A DNA stretch of 44,407 nucleotides, taken from positions 1 to 44,407 of IMG/VR virus record IMGVR_UViG_3300022701_000269; one strand, 5' to 3'. The stretch comes from a virus. Each line of letters begins with the position of its first letter. Within the stretch, counting starts at the first letter, position 1. Positions 29,721 through 38,922 of this stretch are shown here, one piece after another. The position numbers and the translations under genes are program-made. Below the pieces are notes generated by a model that had not been told where the DNA came from, made no database searches, and worked only from the letters and a program-made list of their open reading frames with translations.

Positions 29721-32289
29721 ACGTCTCACCTCAACCATTGTTCCACCTTGTGGTCCACTCGACGCCAAGCTTTGTTTCATTGGCGAAGCCCCTGGCGAAG
29801 AAGAAGACCTTTCGGGAGAACCTTTTGTTGGCTCCGCCGGACAATTTCTCAATAATGTCTTTCGACAAGTTGGCATAACTCGTTCTCTGGTCCTTCTAAA
29901 TAACGTCTTTAACCAGCGGCCTCCGGCCAATGACATAACTTATTTCTATGAAAATAAGACATTTGGCCCTCGGTCTAAGTTTGTTTACACTTGGGAGGGC
30001 CAGGAACATATCGACAATCTTAAGTGGTGGCTTGACAATCTTAAGCCAAGACCTAATCTTCTTGTTGCCCTTGGCAAGCATGCAATTTATGCCCTTACTG
30101 GCAAGAAGCGCGTTTGGCGCTGGCGCGGAAGCATATTACCTTGCACGCTTAGTCCCAATTATAAAGTTTATTGTTCCCTTCATCCCAGCGCCGTTATGAG
30201 GCTTATTAATGAACCAGAAGAAGAACTCCAAGGACACAAAAAAGATCAAGCTCGAAATGCTCTTCCCCTTTTCATCAATGATCTTGAACGATGTGTTATT
30301 CAATCCGAGTTTCCGGAATTCGAACCTCCTAAGCGTCAATTTGACATTTCTCTTTCGTTTGAGGAGCTATGCAATAAACTTCGATATATCAAAGAAAGCC
30401 GTATTGACTGTGCTATCGACATTGAAACTATTCCATTTGGTCCAGAAGGACCAATTCTCTGGTGCATCGGCTTCGGACTCAAACCAAGTTATGCTTTCAT
30501 AGTTCCATTTATCTACCGCCAGCGTTTCGCATGGACCTTACCACAGGAAGCTTTGCTTCTTAAGCTGATTTCTGAATACTTTCTCTGTCCTGCCAAGAAG
30601 ATATTTCAATACGGTAACTATGATCTAAGTGTCCTTGGCCGTTATTATGGTCTCCGAGTCGCCGATGGCACTTACGAAGACACCATGTGGTGCTTCCATT
30701 CGGCATTTCCTCAGCTCATGAAAGGCCTTCATGTTCTTACTTCGATGTACACCTGGGAGCCTTATTATAAAGATGAGGGCAAGATTAACTACGGCAGACG
30801 AACAGACGACAATGCCGAGTTTATCTACAACGGTAAAGATTGCTGCGTAACTCGTGAATGCTTCCCAGCTTTGGCCAAACAAGCCCGTGAGATGGACACA
30901 TGGTCTGGCTACCGCAGATCAATGTCATATCTCCCCTCGCTTTTTGCTATGATAATCAAAGGAGTCAAATGTGACCTCAGTAAGAAAGAACGCCTTGGAG
31001 AAGACTATGCTCGCCAAGTCGAATTCCACAAAAATCAAATCTCAGAAATCGAAGGAGAACCAATCAACCCTAATTCTCCAAAACAACTTACTCAACTATT
31101 ATACTACAAACATCAGTTCAAAGAACAGCGAAAACGAAATCGTGCTCGCACACTCACAGCTGACAAAAATGCACTTAATAACCTTCGGCGGCTGTATCCA
31201 AATGAACCTGTCATAAATCACATTGTCGAGTTCAAAAAGTTTTCCAAACTTGTTTCTCAATATACTAAGATGAAAGTCGACTGCGATGACCGTATTCACA
31301 CGTCCTATGGCTTCGTCTCTACGTGGAGGCTCAATTCCTCCGAGTCCCCGTTCGGTAGTGGAGGCAACTTACAAAACATTCCAGGTCGAACACCTGAAGG
31401 CCGAGCCATTCGCGAACTCTTTATTACTGATGATATGCCAGCTTATTCAGACTCCGAATGGCCAAAAGTTCTTGATCACGTTACCAAAGTCACAAATGGA
31501 GCTGTTACTCCAGTCAATGGCCGAATGCTTATGGTCGCTCGAGATCTCTCACAAGCTGAAGCTCGATTTGTCGTTTGGGATGCAGAAGATATGCGAACTA
31601 TGGAACTCTTCCTCGACGGAAGTATTGACGTACACTGGGAACGAACCAAAGAAATCTTCGGGATAAATCACTCCTATGATCCACATGAAGAAATCGAAGT
31701 TCCTCTTATCCATGACTTTATCAACATGAAAGACCTTCGGACACTCGGCAAGACAGCCAAGCACGCCGGTAACTATGGCATGGGACCCATGCGCTTTATG
31801 ATGATTCTCAATCTCCAGGGATTTCATCTTCCCTATGCCCAGTGTCGTAAAATTCTAAAAGCCACAGTCGATAACGATCCTTATCTTCAGGCCTGGCATC
31901 AGCGTATTCGTGAGGAAGTCAAAGCCACTCGTTATCTCGTCACTCCTCCACCATTCAGTCGAAAGAGATTTTTCCATGGCAGATTCAACGAAAATCTCTA
32001 TCGTGCAGCCTATGCCTTCAAACCACAGTCGACAGTTGGCGAGCTTATCACCGAAGCAATTCAAAATATCTTTACTCGTTGTGCTCACTATCTCGACATT
32101 CTTCTCAATGTTCACGACGAAGTCATTTATCAAGTCCCTCCGCATCTCCTTGGCCAAAGCCTTGTTGACACTCGCGAAGAACTTGAAATTCCAATCGAAC
32201 TTAACTCCCGTACATTAGTCATTCCAGCTGAAGCCAAAGCCGGACTCAACTGGGGACAACTCGAAGAATTCAAACCGAATCTTTCCTAA
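29713..32289 (+). CDS. DNA polymerase A with N-terminal UDG-like and 3'-5' exonuclease domains
   Basis: An 858-residue replicase. Residues about 17-165 resemble a family-4-type uracil-DNA glycosylase (GEAPGEEEDLSGEPFVGSAG from 24; LHPSAV near 156). A DnaQ-like exonuclease follows: AIDIET near 233, QYGNYDLSVLG near 299, GKDCCVTRE near 374. The polymerase has motif A ARDLSQAEAR near 611, motif B R676-x3-K680-x3-H684-x3-Y688 and motif C VHDE (800-803). UDG-like N-termini are known on SPO1-type phage polymerases. His684 aligns with E. coli Pol I Phe762, an unusual residue there. GGAGG precedes the ATG. Confidence 0.92.
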   Translation: MPERLTSTIVPPCGPLDAKLCFIGEAPGEEEDLSGEPFVGSAGQFLNNVFRQVGITRSLVLLNNVFNQRPPANDITYFYENKTFGPRSKFVYTWEGQEHIDNLKWWLDNLKPRPNLLVALGKHAIYALTGKKRVWRWRGSILPCTLSPNYKVYCSLHPSAVMRLINEPEEELQGHKKDQARNALPLFINDLERCVIQSEFPEFEPPKRQFDISLSFEELCNKLRYIKESRIDCAIDIETIPFGPEGPILWCIGFGLKPSYAFIVPFIYRQRFAWTLPQEALLLKLISEYFLCPAKKIFQYGNYDLSVLGRYYGLRVADGTYEDTMWCFHSAFPQLMKGLHVLTSMYTWEPYYKDEGKINYGRRTDDNAEFIYNGKDCCVTRECFPALAKQAREMDTWSGYRRSMSYLPSLFAMIIKGVKCDLSKKERLGEDYARQVEFHKNQISEIEGEPINPNSPKQLTQLLYYKHQFKEQRKRNRARTLTADKNALNNLRRLYPNEPVINHIVEFKKFSKLVSQYTKMKVDCDDRIHTSYGFVSTWRLNSSESPFGSGGNLQNIPGRTPEGRAIRELFITDDMPAYSDSEWPKVLDHVTKVTNGAVTPVNGRMLMVARDLSQAEARFVVWDAEDMRTMELFLDGSIDVHWERTKEIFGINHSYDPHEEIEVPLIHDFINMKDLRTLGKTAKHAGNYGMGPMRFMMILNLQGFHLPYAQCRKILKATVDNDPYLQAWHQRIREEVKATRYLVTPPPFSRKRFFHGRFNENLYRAAYAFKPQSTVGELITEAIQNIFTRCAHYLDILLNVHDEVIYQVPPHLLGQSLVDTREELEIPIELNSRTLVIPAEAKAGLNWGQLEEFKPNLS

Positions 32290-32297
32290 GGCTCCTT

Positions 32298-33518
32298 ATG
32301 ACTTCCGAAACACGCAAGTCCTCAAATTGGCTCCAAAGTCTTTTAACTTATGTTGAAGAATCCGAGTCACCTCGAAACTTTTGGGTCTGGAGCGGAATTT
32401 TCTGTCTCTGCGCTGCTCTCGAACGTAAATGCTGGTTCAACTACGGCTTCGATCCGATCTATCCTAATATTTATATTCTCATAGTCGCTCCGCCGGGTCG
32501 CTGTCGCAAAGGCTCCCCAGTCGGTTTTTGCAAAAAGATCCTAAGTGACAACGGAATCCAGTCTCACGTTTTTGCGGACTCTCCAACCAAACGAGCATTT
32601 ACCAAGGCCCTGGCCGAAATCAATCAGACTTCTGGTTTTTCATACAAAGACCCAGAAGGCCAAAATCATTACTGTTCCCAAGCGCCTCTTGTCGTCGTCT
32701 CCAAGGAACTAAGTTCTTTCCTTGCAGTCAACAACAAAGAGATGATCGAAGTCCTAACCGACCTTTTTGACTCCCACGATGTCTGGGAATATGTCACCTC
32801 TGACAAAGGCAAAGACATAGTCTACGGTCCCTGCGTTAACGCAGTTTTTGCCTCAACTCCTGGCTGGATCGCAGAAAATCTCCCTGCCGCCGCAGTTGGC
32901 TCCGGTTGGACTTCTCGTATAATAGTTTCCTTCGGAGACGAAAAGTACAAATTCGTTCCTATTCCTCCAACTCCAAATTCTTCTTTGTTCCAGGACCTCG
33001 TCCATGACCTTGCCATTGTCAAATCCCTCAAGGGTGAATTCCATATGACCCCAGAAGCTCAATCTCACTTTGAGTCCTGGTATGCCTCAATCGAAGACAT
33101 GGTCAAACGAACTCACGACGAACGACTTCATGCTTACCTCGCTCGTATTCACATCCACGCAATCAAAGTTGCCATGGGCATAACAGTAGCCCAATCCAAC
33201 AAGCTTCTTATTACCGAAAAAAATCTCATGACGGCCATCTCCCTCTGCGAAACCGTCCTTGACGAAGCCCCTAAAGCCTTCGGCGCCTATGGCCGATCCA
33301 ACACAGCTCTTATCACCGACGAAGTTCGACGACAAATCCGAGTTCTCCGTCAAACCACCTTCGGTGAACTCTTCACCTTTAATTATCACAATGCATCTCG
33401 TTCGGATTTACGTGAGACTCTCTATGGTCTCCGAGACATGGGCCAGATCGAGATCGAAGTTAATTACTCCTCGTCTGGCCAAGAACGAATGAAAATCTAT
33501 TGGAAGGGAACACGATAG
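32298..33518 (+). CDS. DUF3987-like ATPase, probable replication helicase/primase part (406 aa)
   Basis: APPGRCRKGSP (64-74) is a degenerate P-loop typical of DUF3987-like phage replication ATPases. VVVSKELSSFL (about 135-145), NAVFASTPGWIAENLP and GSGWTSRIIVSFG follow in the order seen in that family. The C-terminal part (about 330-406) looks like a winged-helix (TFGELFTFNYHNASRSDLRETLYGLRDMGQI). Its place after the polymerase supports a role in DNA unwinding or primer loading. There is no clear primase catalytic motif. GGCTCC-rich spacing gives only a weak SD before the ATG. Confidence 0.75.
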   Translation: MTSETRKSSNWLQSLLTYVEESESPRNFWVWSGIFCLCAALERKCWFNYGFDPIYPNIYILIVAPPGRCRKGSPVGFCKKILSDNGIQSHVFADSPTKRAFTKALAEINQTSGFSYKDPEGQNHYCSQAPLVVVSKELSSFLAVNNKEMIEVLTDLFDSHDVWEYVTSDKGKDIVYGPCVNAVFASTPGWIAENLPAAAVGSGWTSRIIVSFGDEKYKFVPIPPTPNSSLFQDLVHDLAIVKSLKGEFHMTPEAQSHFESWYASIEDMVKRTHDERLHAYLARIHIHAIKVAMGITVAQSNKLLITEKNLMTAISLCETVLDEAPKAFGAYGRSNTALITDEVRRQIRVLRQTTFGELFTFNYHNASRSDLRETLYGLRDMGQIEIEVNYSSSGQERMKIYWKGTR

Positions 33519-33522
33519 CGCA

Positions 33523-33539
33523 TGTTCGAAATTTGAACA
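33523..33539. promoter_or_regulatory. Dispersed palindrome copy (TGTTCGAAATTTGAACA)
   Basis: 4 bp after the ATPase stop. One of 21 copies. Confidence 0.85.
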
Positions 33540-33577
33540 AAGGTAGGTAATATTAATTCAAACTAAGGAGAATGCTC

Positions 33578-33796
33578 ATGGACTTTGCAAAAATTATCGC
33601 ACGTTACACAGAGACAAAAACGCAGGCAGAAGCAATCGGAGTTACTATCGAACCAAACGAGGCGGAGGATAAAATTCTTATCAGTGGCATGGGAGCATCA
33701 CAGGATAAAAGTCGTGAGTTCACTACAATTCAAGAACTCATGAACTTTGTCGACGGGTTTACTCTTGGTTATCAGCATCCGCATTCGGACAGTTGA
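33578..33796 (+). CDS. Last early gene, small (72 aa)
   Basis: AAGGAGAA precedes the ATG at 33578. A helix with ETKTQAEAIG, then short strands (IEPNEAEDKILISG) and a helix (TIQELMNFVDGFTLGYQ). Unknown. It ends right at the convergent junction. Confidence 0.65.
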   Translation: MDFAKIIARYTETKTQAEAIGVTIEPNEAEDKILISGMGASQDKSREFTTIQELMNFVDGFTLGYQHPHSDS

Positions 33797-33813
33797 TGTT
33801 CAAATTTCGAACA
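33797..33813. promoter_or_regulatory. Dispersed palindrome copy at the convergent junction (TGTTCAAATTTCGAACA)
   Basis: Begins at the base after the plus-strand stop and ends 7 bp before the minus-strand stop, filling most of the 24 bp between the two arms. One of 21 copies. Confidence 0.88.
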
Positions 33814-33820
33814 AACGTAG

Positions 33821-36800
33821 TTAACGACCGAGCCACCCAAATAGTGGTTTGAATTCTTCTGGATTATAACCAGTCATTCCGCTCACTCCGCGTTTCGCAA
33901 ACTGCTGAGCAGCAAGTCCGCCGGGAATAAATAGAGCAGCTGATTTCATTGACTCTTGAAATTGTCGGTAGGCTTGTTGCCTGGCAGCTCCGTCTTTATA
34001 ACTTACCCCTTCGCCAAAGTCTTTCGCTGCTGCCAACAGATGCCACACCGGCTTAATCGCCGGAGGCATTCCGAGATCACCAAGAGGCAGTGGACCAAAG
34101 AACATACTTCGTCGTGCCGGTCCTGGCCCAGCATAAAGCTCCAGTGCTTGTTCTGCAAGCAGTCCAGTACCCATGAACGTAAGTGCTCGTTTGAGCCGGG
34201 CATCTGCATCACCAGTGAAAAACCAACGGCCCAGGTTCGAGCCGTAGGCCATCCACCAGGAGTTGAACATTGTAACTAGCCTTTCGGCCCCTCCGCTTCC
34301 CATTGCCTGTGGCATGTCGAGCGCACCGTAAAGATACTGAGTATTATCAATGACTGAGCGAACATAAAGCTTTTTGGCCATGTCATAATTCTCAGCCTCA
34401 AATGCCCGTTCAACTTCTTTTCTAACCCACGGCTGCAAATTTTTAAATCCTGCTTTGTCAGCAAATTTTTTCAAATTCCCTGGCCCGATTACATTCATCA
34501 CGTTGTCCCACTTGTCTACAGCCGCACCGCCAGACCAATAACGATTAAATCTGTCAGAAAACCTGAACATACTCATTGTGAAATCTTTGAGCACATTCAA
34601 CTTGGCAAACTTTCCAACCCGAGGCAGAATCGGTCCTACCTCCTGGTCCGGCAGAAACTCTGCTATCGCCCCGATAGACTTAATATATTCCCTGTGCTCC
34701 TTTGTTGCTGCTTTGCCAAGGCCGGCGATTAAACTTGCCAAGTCCTTGATTCCTCCGCCTAACTCCGCTGGTACTGATATAGGCGGCTGAGTTAAATTCC
34801 TTAGCGCTGTAAAAGGCCTTAGCCCCAGCATTCCTGTATAACCCATGCCAGTTATCATGCGAGCTATATTCATTGCTCGATATGGGTCCATCCGCTTTCC
34901 GAACATGGCCTCAACAGAGGTTGCCACCTTTGCGTCCCACTCTGTTGGCCGACTCAATACTCGCCCTAAGGTAAAATCTACTTGTTTCTTCCAGTCATCT
35001 GGCAGCTTCCTTGCAAACTTAACTACCTCATCTGCTTCGTCATAGAAAAATAATTGCTTTGCCTGTGCCGCTGTTCGATGTTCAATTGCCTCGAAAAGTG
35101 AATTAACCTGTGGCCCGCTGACATCTTGAGTTCTGCCTTTCATAAAACTTGCAGTCGATTTCCCTGTCAGTGTCGTATGCCATCTACTCTCATAAGAAAG
35201 TCCTCTTTGTGCTACGCGAGGCATATAACCTTCAAGATACGCTGGCATTGAACTTGGATGCTTGCCTGCATATGTCAGTCGGGCTTTCAGCTCATTAACC
35301 AAGCCCTCTAATTGTTTTCCTCTTAGTTTAAATATTTTCTCTGGATCTTTGAGCAACTCACTGTATTCCCCAAGCATTTTCTTTACTTCTTTAATTCGTT
35401 CAGCTGTGTTTCCTCCACTGTCTTGAAAAACTTTATCTAACAGTCTTCCCCACTTCTCAGCCATTCCTTCTACTGCTGCTCTGCCTTCCGGCGTAAGCTC
35501 GTCTATTTTATTAAACAGTCCGAGGGGAAACTTATTTGCCAGATCTTTATACAATATGTCTGTATAATCCCTCATTGCACTTACAATCTGCGATACTATC
35601 GGAGTACGTTCTTTTGTCTGTGCAACAAGTTCCTCAACCAATTTTCTTCCTGCCTCCGAAACTGCTCCGCCTTTGCGATAGCTCTCTGAGATGCTATCAA
35701 TTTTCTGCAACACCGTGTGAGCATCTTTCAGATTCTGCTCATTCAGTATCGCCCTGTTTGCTTTAAAACCTTTTTCAGTTAGCTCTCCAAATCCTCGTTC
35801 TCCAAACATCCGCATCAGACTATTCAACATATCAGTTCGATAAATATTCGACTGTTCTAGTGCCTCTGCAATCTTGTCATAAACATGCGTTTTAGTCCCC
35901 AAGGTTGCTTCTCCAGCACCATAAATTTCTCTCGACGGATGAATATAAGGAATGCGATACATACTATGAGCCAACTTATGCCACGAGCTTACCGCCTTTT
36001 TTCCTCCTCGTTCAAACACTGAGCTTAGCAGATTACTCATCAACTCGTCAGTTGCTGTTCCCATGTTAAAGTTCTTCGCTACGTCCTCTCCAAAGACTTT
36101 ACCTACGTGCCACTTGGCTATTTTGTCAAGATTCGGCACATTAATTCCACGATCAACAACGCGCAGATTATCCAAATACAGCTTCCTGTAATGAATATAT
36201 CTTACCTTTTCTCTACTCAGTCCAAGTTCTTTAATAAACTCCTGAGCTACCTTTGGTCCTCCATAAGGCGTTGCGCCTCCACCTATAATCGCCTTTTGCC
36301 AAGACTTGCTTAAGTTCCCTTGGTTTTCCCAGGCGTAAGACTTCAGCAGTACTGGGTCTTGTCCTGCCAAGACTTTTGAAATTATATTAGCTTCTTCAGC
36401 TTTAAACTTTCTTCCTCTTAGAATTTCCTCCGCCTTAATCTGATAATCAAATTTTCTCCAGACGCCTTTGGTCGAACCCAGTTTCGACAGTGCCTGTTCT
36501 ACCGGCTCAATTTCCATCAGGCTTCTATTTCTCACAAACTGCTGCAGCTTATTAAGTCCTTTGCCTCCATACTTAACCAACAGCCCTCCGCCTAAAACTG
36601 TCGCAGCTGCGAAACTTTCCCAGGCAATTGACTTAATCTTTTCATCAGAACTCATTTGCCGCCAAGCTTCTTGTTCCTGCGGAAGCATGTACTTAGCAAA
36701 AGGAACTAAACTTACCCCAAACGAACCAATTTGATCCAGTGTCGAAAGCTGGGGAATTTGTCTAACTTGTCCCATATCCCAGTTAACATTAGGATTAACC

Positions 36801-36886
36801 ACAGACAGCATTGGTGTTCTTGCCTGCTCTTCTGGGTCAAGTCTCAGCGTCGGAACCGCTCTATTTGCTAAAGGAAAGTTATTCAT
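33821..36886 (-). CDS. Large internal/ejection protein (1021 aa)
   Basis: The last and largest late gene, in the position of T7 gp16 (ejected internal core protein). The protein is mostly helical. The C-terminal part holds VTMFNSWWMAYGSNLGRWFF, a Gly/Ala-rich hydrophobic stretch (ALTFMGTGLLAEQALELYAG) and a final GYNPEEFKPLFGWLGR, features seen in large podovirus ejection proteins. No transglycosylase motif was found. AGGTAAAA precedes the ATG. Its function is inferred from order, size and composition. Confidence 0.75.
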   Translation of the reverse strand: MNNFPLANRAVPTLRLDPEEQARTPMLSVVNPNVNWDMGQVRQIPQLSTLDQIGSFGVSLVPFAKYMLPQEQEAWRQMSSDEKIKSIAWESFAAATVLGGGLLVKYGGKGLNKLQQFVRNRSLMEIEPVEQALSKLGSTKGVWRKFDYQIKAEEILRGRKFKAEEANIISKVLAGQDPVLLKSYAWENQGNLSKSWQKAIIGGGATPYGGPKVAQEFIKELGLSREKVRYIHYRKLYLDNLRVVDRGINVPNLDKIAKWHVGKVFGEDVAKNFNMGTATDELMSNLLSSVFERGGKKAVSSWHKLAHSMYRIPYIHPSREIYGAGEATLGTKTHVYDKIAEALEQSNIYRTDMLNSLMRMFGERGFGELTEKGFKANRAILNEQNLKDAHTVLQKIDSISESYRKGGAVSEAGRKLVEELVAQTKERTPIVSQIVSAMRDYTDILYKDLANKFPLGLFNKIDELTPEGRAAVEGMAEKWGRLLDKVFQDSGGNTAERIKEVKKMLGEYSELLKDPEKIFKLRGKQLEGLVNELKARLTYAGKHPSSMPAYLEGYMPRVAQRGLSYESRWHTTLTGKSTASFMKGRTQDVSGPQVNSLFEAIEHRTAAQAKQLFFYDEADEVVKFARKLPDDWKKQVDFTLGRVLSRPTEWDAKVATSVEAMFGKRMDPYRAMNIARMITGMGYTGMLGLRPFTALRNLTQPPISVPAELGGGIKDLASLIAGLGKAATKEHREYIKSIGAIAEFLPDQEVGPILPRVGKFAKLNVLKDFTMSMFRFSDRFNRYWSGGAAVDKWDNVMNVIGPGNLKKFADKAGFKNLQPWVRKEVERAFEAENYDMAKKLYVRSVIDNTQYLYGALDMPQAMGSGGAERLVTMFNSWWMAYGSNLGRWFFTGDADARLKRALTFMGTGLLAEQALELYAGPGPARRSMFFGPLPLGDLGMPPAIKPVWHLLAAAKDFGEGVSYKDGAARQQAYRQFQESMKSAALFIPGGLAAQQFAKRGVSGMTGYNPEEFKPLFGWLGR

Positions 36887-36889
36887 ATT

Positions 36890-38356
36890 TTACCTATTCT
36901 TAATTCTCTTAGCTGCTTCTTTTCGTTTTTCATTCCAGTTGCCAGCTCCCTTATAAGCATCTGTGATTACTTTACTAATCGGATGCTCTGCTCCCTCTCC
37001 AATATTACCCGGTACCACTGTTTGCTTTCCAATTATCTCATCATACGTATGACTCATAATAAAGTCCGGTGTTACAGGAATTAAAAAGTCTGGGTCATTT
37101 CGATCCTTGCTCCAGTCTGCCATAACACCATATCCACTGTTATCTAAATACTTATTTTCCCCTTGTTGAATCAGCCAAATAGTTCTATTGTCTTTAGTTG
37201 TCACAGGAACTTGCCTTCCTTTAATCAGCGCAAGAAACGAGCCATCTGCCATTTCATATTTTCTACTAAACCATCCATGCTCTTCATAAGTTATTTCTTC
37301 CTTATTAGGCACAGCTCTTACAAGATACCCACTCAAGGCAGGATATCGACTTTCTACTAGTTTCGTAAGCCTGTTCTCCATGTCTTCTTCATTAGCCGAG
37401 TTGTCCATAAGATTCTGTGCTGTTTTTGCAAACATACTTGCCGCGTCTGTCTTATCCTCAGGCACCGACTTTGTCGCAAGCATATTAAAAGCTGTATTTA
37501 ATTCCTGCGGAAACTTATCAACAGCTTTGCTTCTAGCTCCAGCTCCAGTTCTTGCTGCCATCGACCTCCCTTGTACCGATCTTTTAACTTTCAGTGGCCT
37601 ATTTCCAACTAAATCTTGTTCAATCGTAGTCATAACATGATTAATATTTCCATTAGCGTCTTTTTCAGTTGACCAACTTACAGATGGAAAACCATAACCA
37701 CCTCTGGCTCTTAGCTGTCCTACTGTCATATTAACTTTCTTAGCAGTCAAATCAAGCTGTTTCTCTCGTTCCTCAATAGTCAGCACCTGAATATTTCCCT
37801 GAGTATCTCTAATTGAAACCCTATCATCTCCAACCGGAATCTCCATAGGATACTGATGCTCTACTCCGTAAATTTTATTAATCTTAGCATCATAGTCTTC
37901 TCCAGACCACAGTGCTTTAGCTATTCCAACATAATTTTTTTGCTCAATATCAAAAGCCTTTGGCGTAGGTCTCGGTCCAAGCTGCTTTCTTACTTCTTGT
38001 TCTCTAATCTTCCTCGGATTAAGTTGACTCATACTAACAATTTGCTTTGCCAGTTGACCCATCTGTGGATGCCGAGTCATTTGTTTTACAAAATCTTTAT
38101 TATTCTTAATAATCAGCTGACGTTCTGTCGGAGAATTTGTGTTCTGAATCCTTTCCGCCAGCATATTCAATGTTCCCAGCTGCACTTGAAACTGTTGCCG
38201 CTGCATCTGCATAGACTTTTGCATCTCCTGGCGTTTCAAATACTCCTGCCAGTCCAGCTCTCTTCGTCTCTTTTCCTCTCGTCTTGCCAGTGCCAGCTCC
38301 AACAACGGAGAGCCTCTTCTTTCTCCTGCCAAGCTAACCGCACTCATGCCTCTCAT
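36890..38356 (-). CDS. Internal/ejection protein (488 aa)
   Basis: It has the position and general character of a T7 gp15-like core protein. Residues about 15-110 form a long Arg/Gln/Met-rich coiled coil (ARREEKRRRELDWQEYLKRQ). The rest is mixed, with beta-rich stretches and a Lys-rich C-terminal helix (NEKRKEAAKRIKNR). GGGGG precedes the ATG at 38356; a second ATG nine bases later is possible. A palindrome (38374-38390) separates it from the previous gene. Confidence 0.7.
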   Translation of the reverse strand: MRGMSAVSLAGERRGSPLLELALARREEKRRRELDWQEYLKRQEMQKSMQMQRQQFQVQLGTLNMLAERIQNTNSPTERQLIIKNNKDFVKQMTRHPQMGQLAKQIVSMSQLNPRKIREQEVRKQLGPRPTPKAFDIEQKNYVGIAKALWSGEDYDAKINKIYGVEHQYPMEIPVGDDRVSIRDTQGNIQVLTIEEREKQLDLTAKKVNMTVGQLRARGGYGFPSVSWSTEKDANGNINHVMTTIEQDLVGNRPLKVKRSVQGRSMAARTGAGARSKAVDKFPQELNTAFNMLATKSVPEDKTDAASMFAKTAQNLMDNSANEEDMENRLTKLVESRYPALSGYLVRAVPNKEEITYEEHGWFSRKYEMADGSFLALIKGRQVPVTTKDNRTIWLIQQGENKYLDNSGYGVMADWSKDRNDPDFLIPVTPDFIMSHTYDEIIGKQTVVPGNIGEGAEHPISKVITDAYKGAGNWNEKRKEAAKRIKNR

Positions 38357-38373
38357 ATTTTACCCCCAGTTGT

Positions 38374-38390
38374 TGTTCGAAATTTGAACA
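38374..38390. promoter_or_regulatory. Dispersed palindrome copy (TGTTCGAAATTTGAACA)
   Basis: 8 bp after the stop of the 170-aa gene on the minus strand. One of 21 copies. Confidence 0.85.
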
Positions 38391-38398
38391 TCCACTAA

Positions 38399-38911
38399 TC
38401 ATCCTTCCCAAAGACCAGAAAGCGCATCCCAAAGCTTTGGAACACCTTTAACTATGTCCAGTATCATTCCATCCTCTCCGAGAAGTAAATCTGCACCTCC
38501 AGCAATTTGAGCATAGTAATCTAACATTGATTCTTGTTCTCTAATATCTGCCATTCGACCTGCTATATCAAGCTCTTGTTCCGAAAGTCCTGTGTTTACG
38601 TCAAACTGTTTTTGGTTTTCCTCAAAAATATCTTGCGATAAGTCATAGCCCAAATCAAATTGTCTTGTGGACTCGGCAAGTTTCTCCCCCTGAAAAGCTA
38701 ATTTCTCTTGCTCAAGACCGAATTCATCTCTCTTAAGATCTAAGCTAAGATCAAATTGCCTTGCATCTTCTTCCAGCTTTTTATAAAACGCATCCATGTT
38801 AGACATATAAGTTGCGTTTTGATAGGCCAATGAACGCTGAGTTGTTTCATACTCTCCCGGATTAGTGTAAGCAGACTTACTTGGCATAAACTGACTCATG
38901 TCATAAGGCAT
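38399..38911 (-). CDS. Small internal virion protein with RQFDL repeats (170 aa)
   Basis: Position and size fit a T7 gp14-like internal protein. Three imperfect repeats carry RQFDLSLDL, RQFDLGYDL and KQFDVNTGL within a continuous coiled coil (about residues 40-125). A Gly/Ala/Leu-rich hydrophobic tail follows (AQIAGGADLLLG; VPKLWDALSGLW). AGGAGAATAATT precedes the ATG at 38911; an upstream frame to 38926 lacks an SD and overlaps the nozzle gene. Confidence 0.72.
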   Translation of the reverse strand: MPYDMSQFMPSKSAYTNPGEYETTQRSLAYQNATYMSNMDAFYKKLEEDARQFDLSLDLKRDEFGLEQEKLAFQGEKLAESTRQFDLGYDLSQDIFEENQKQFDVNTGLSEQELDIAGRMADIREQESMLDYYAQIAGGADLLLGEDGMILDIVKGVPKLWDALSGLWEG

Positions 38912-38922
38912 AATTATTCTCC

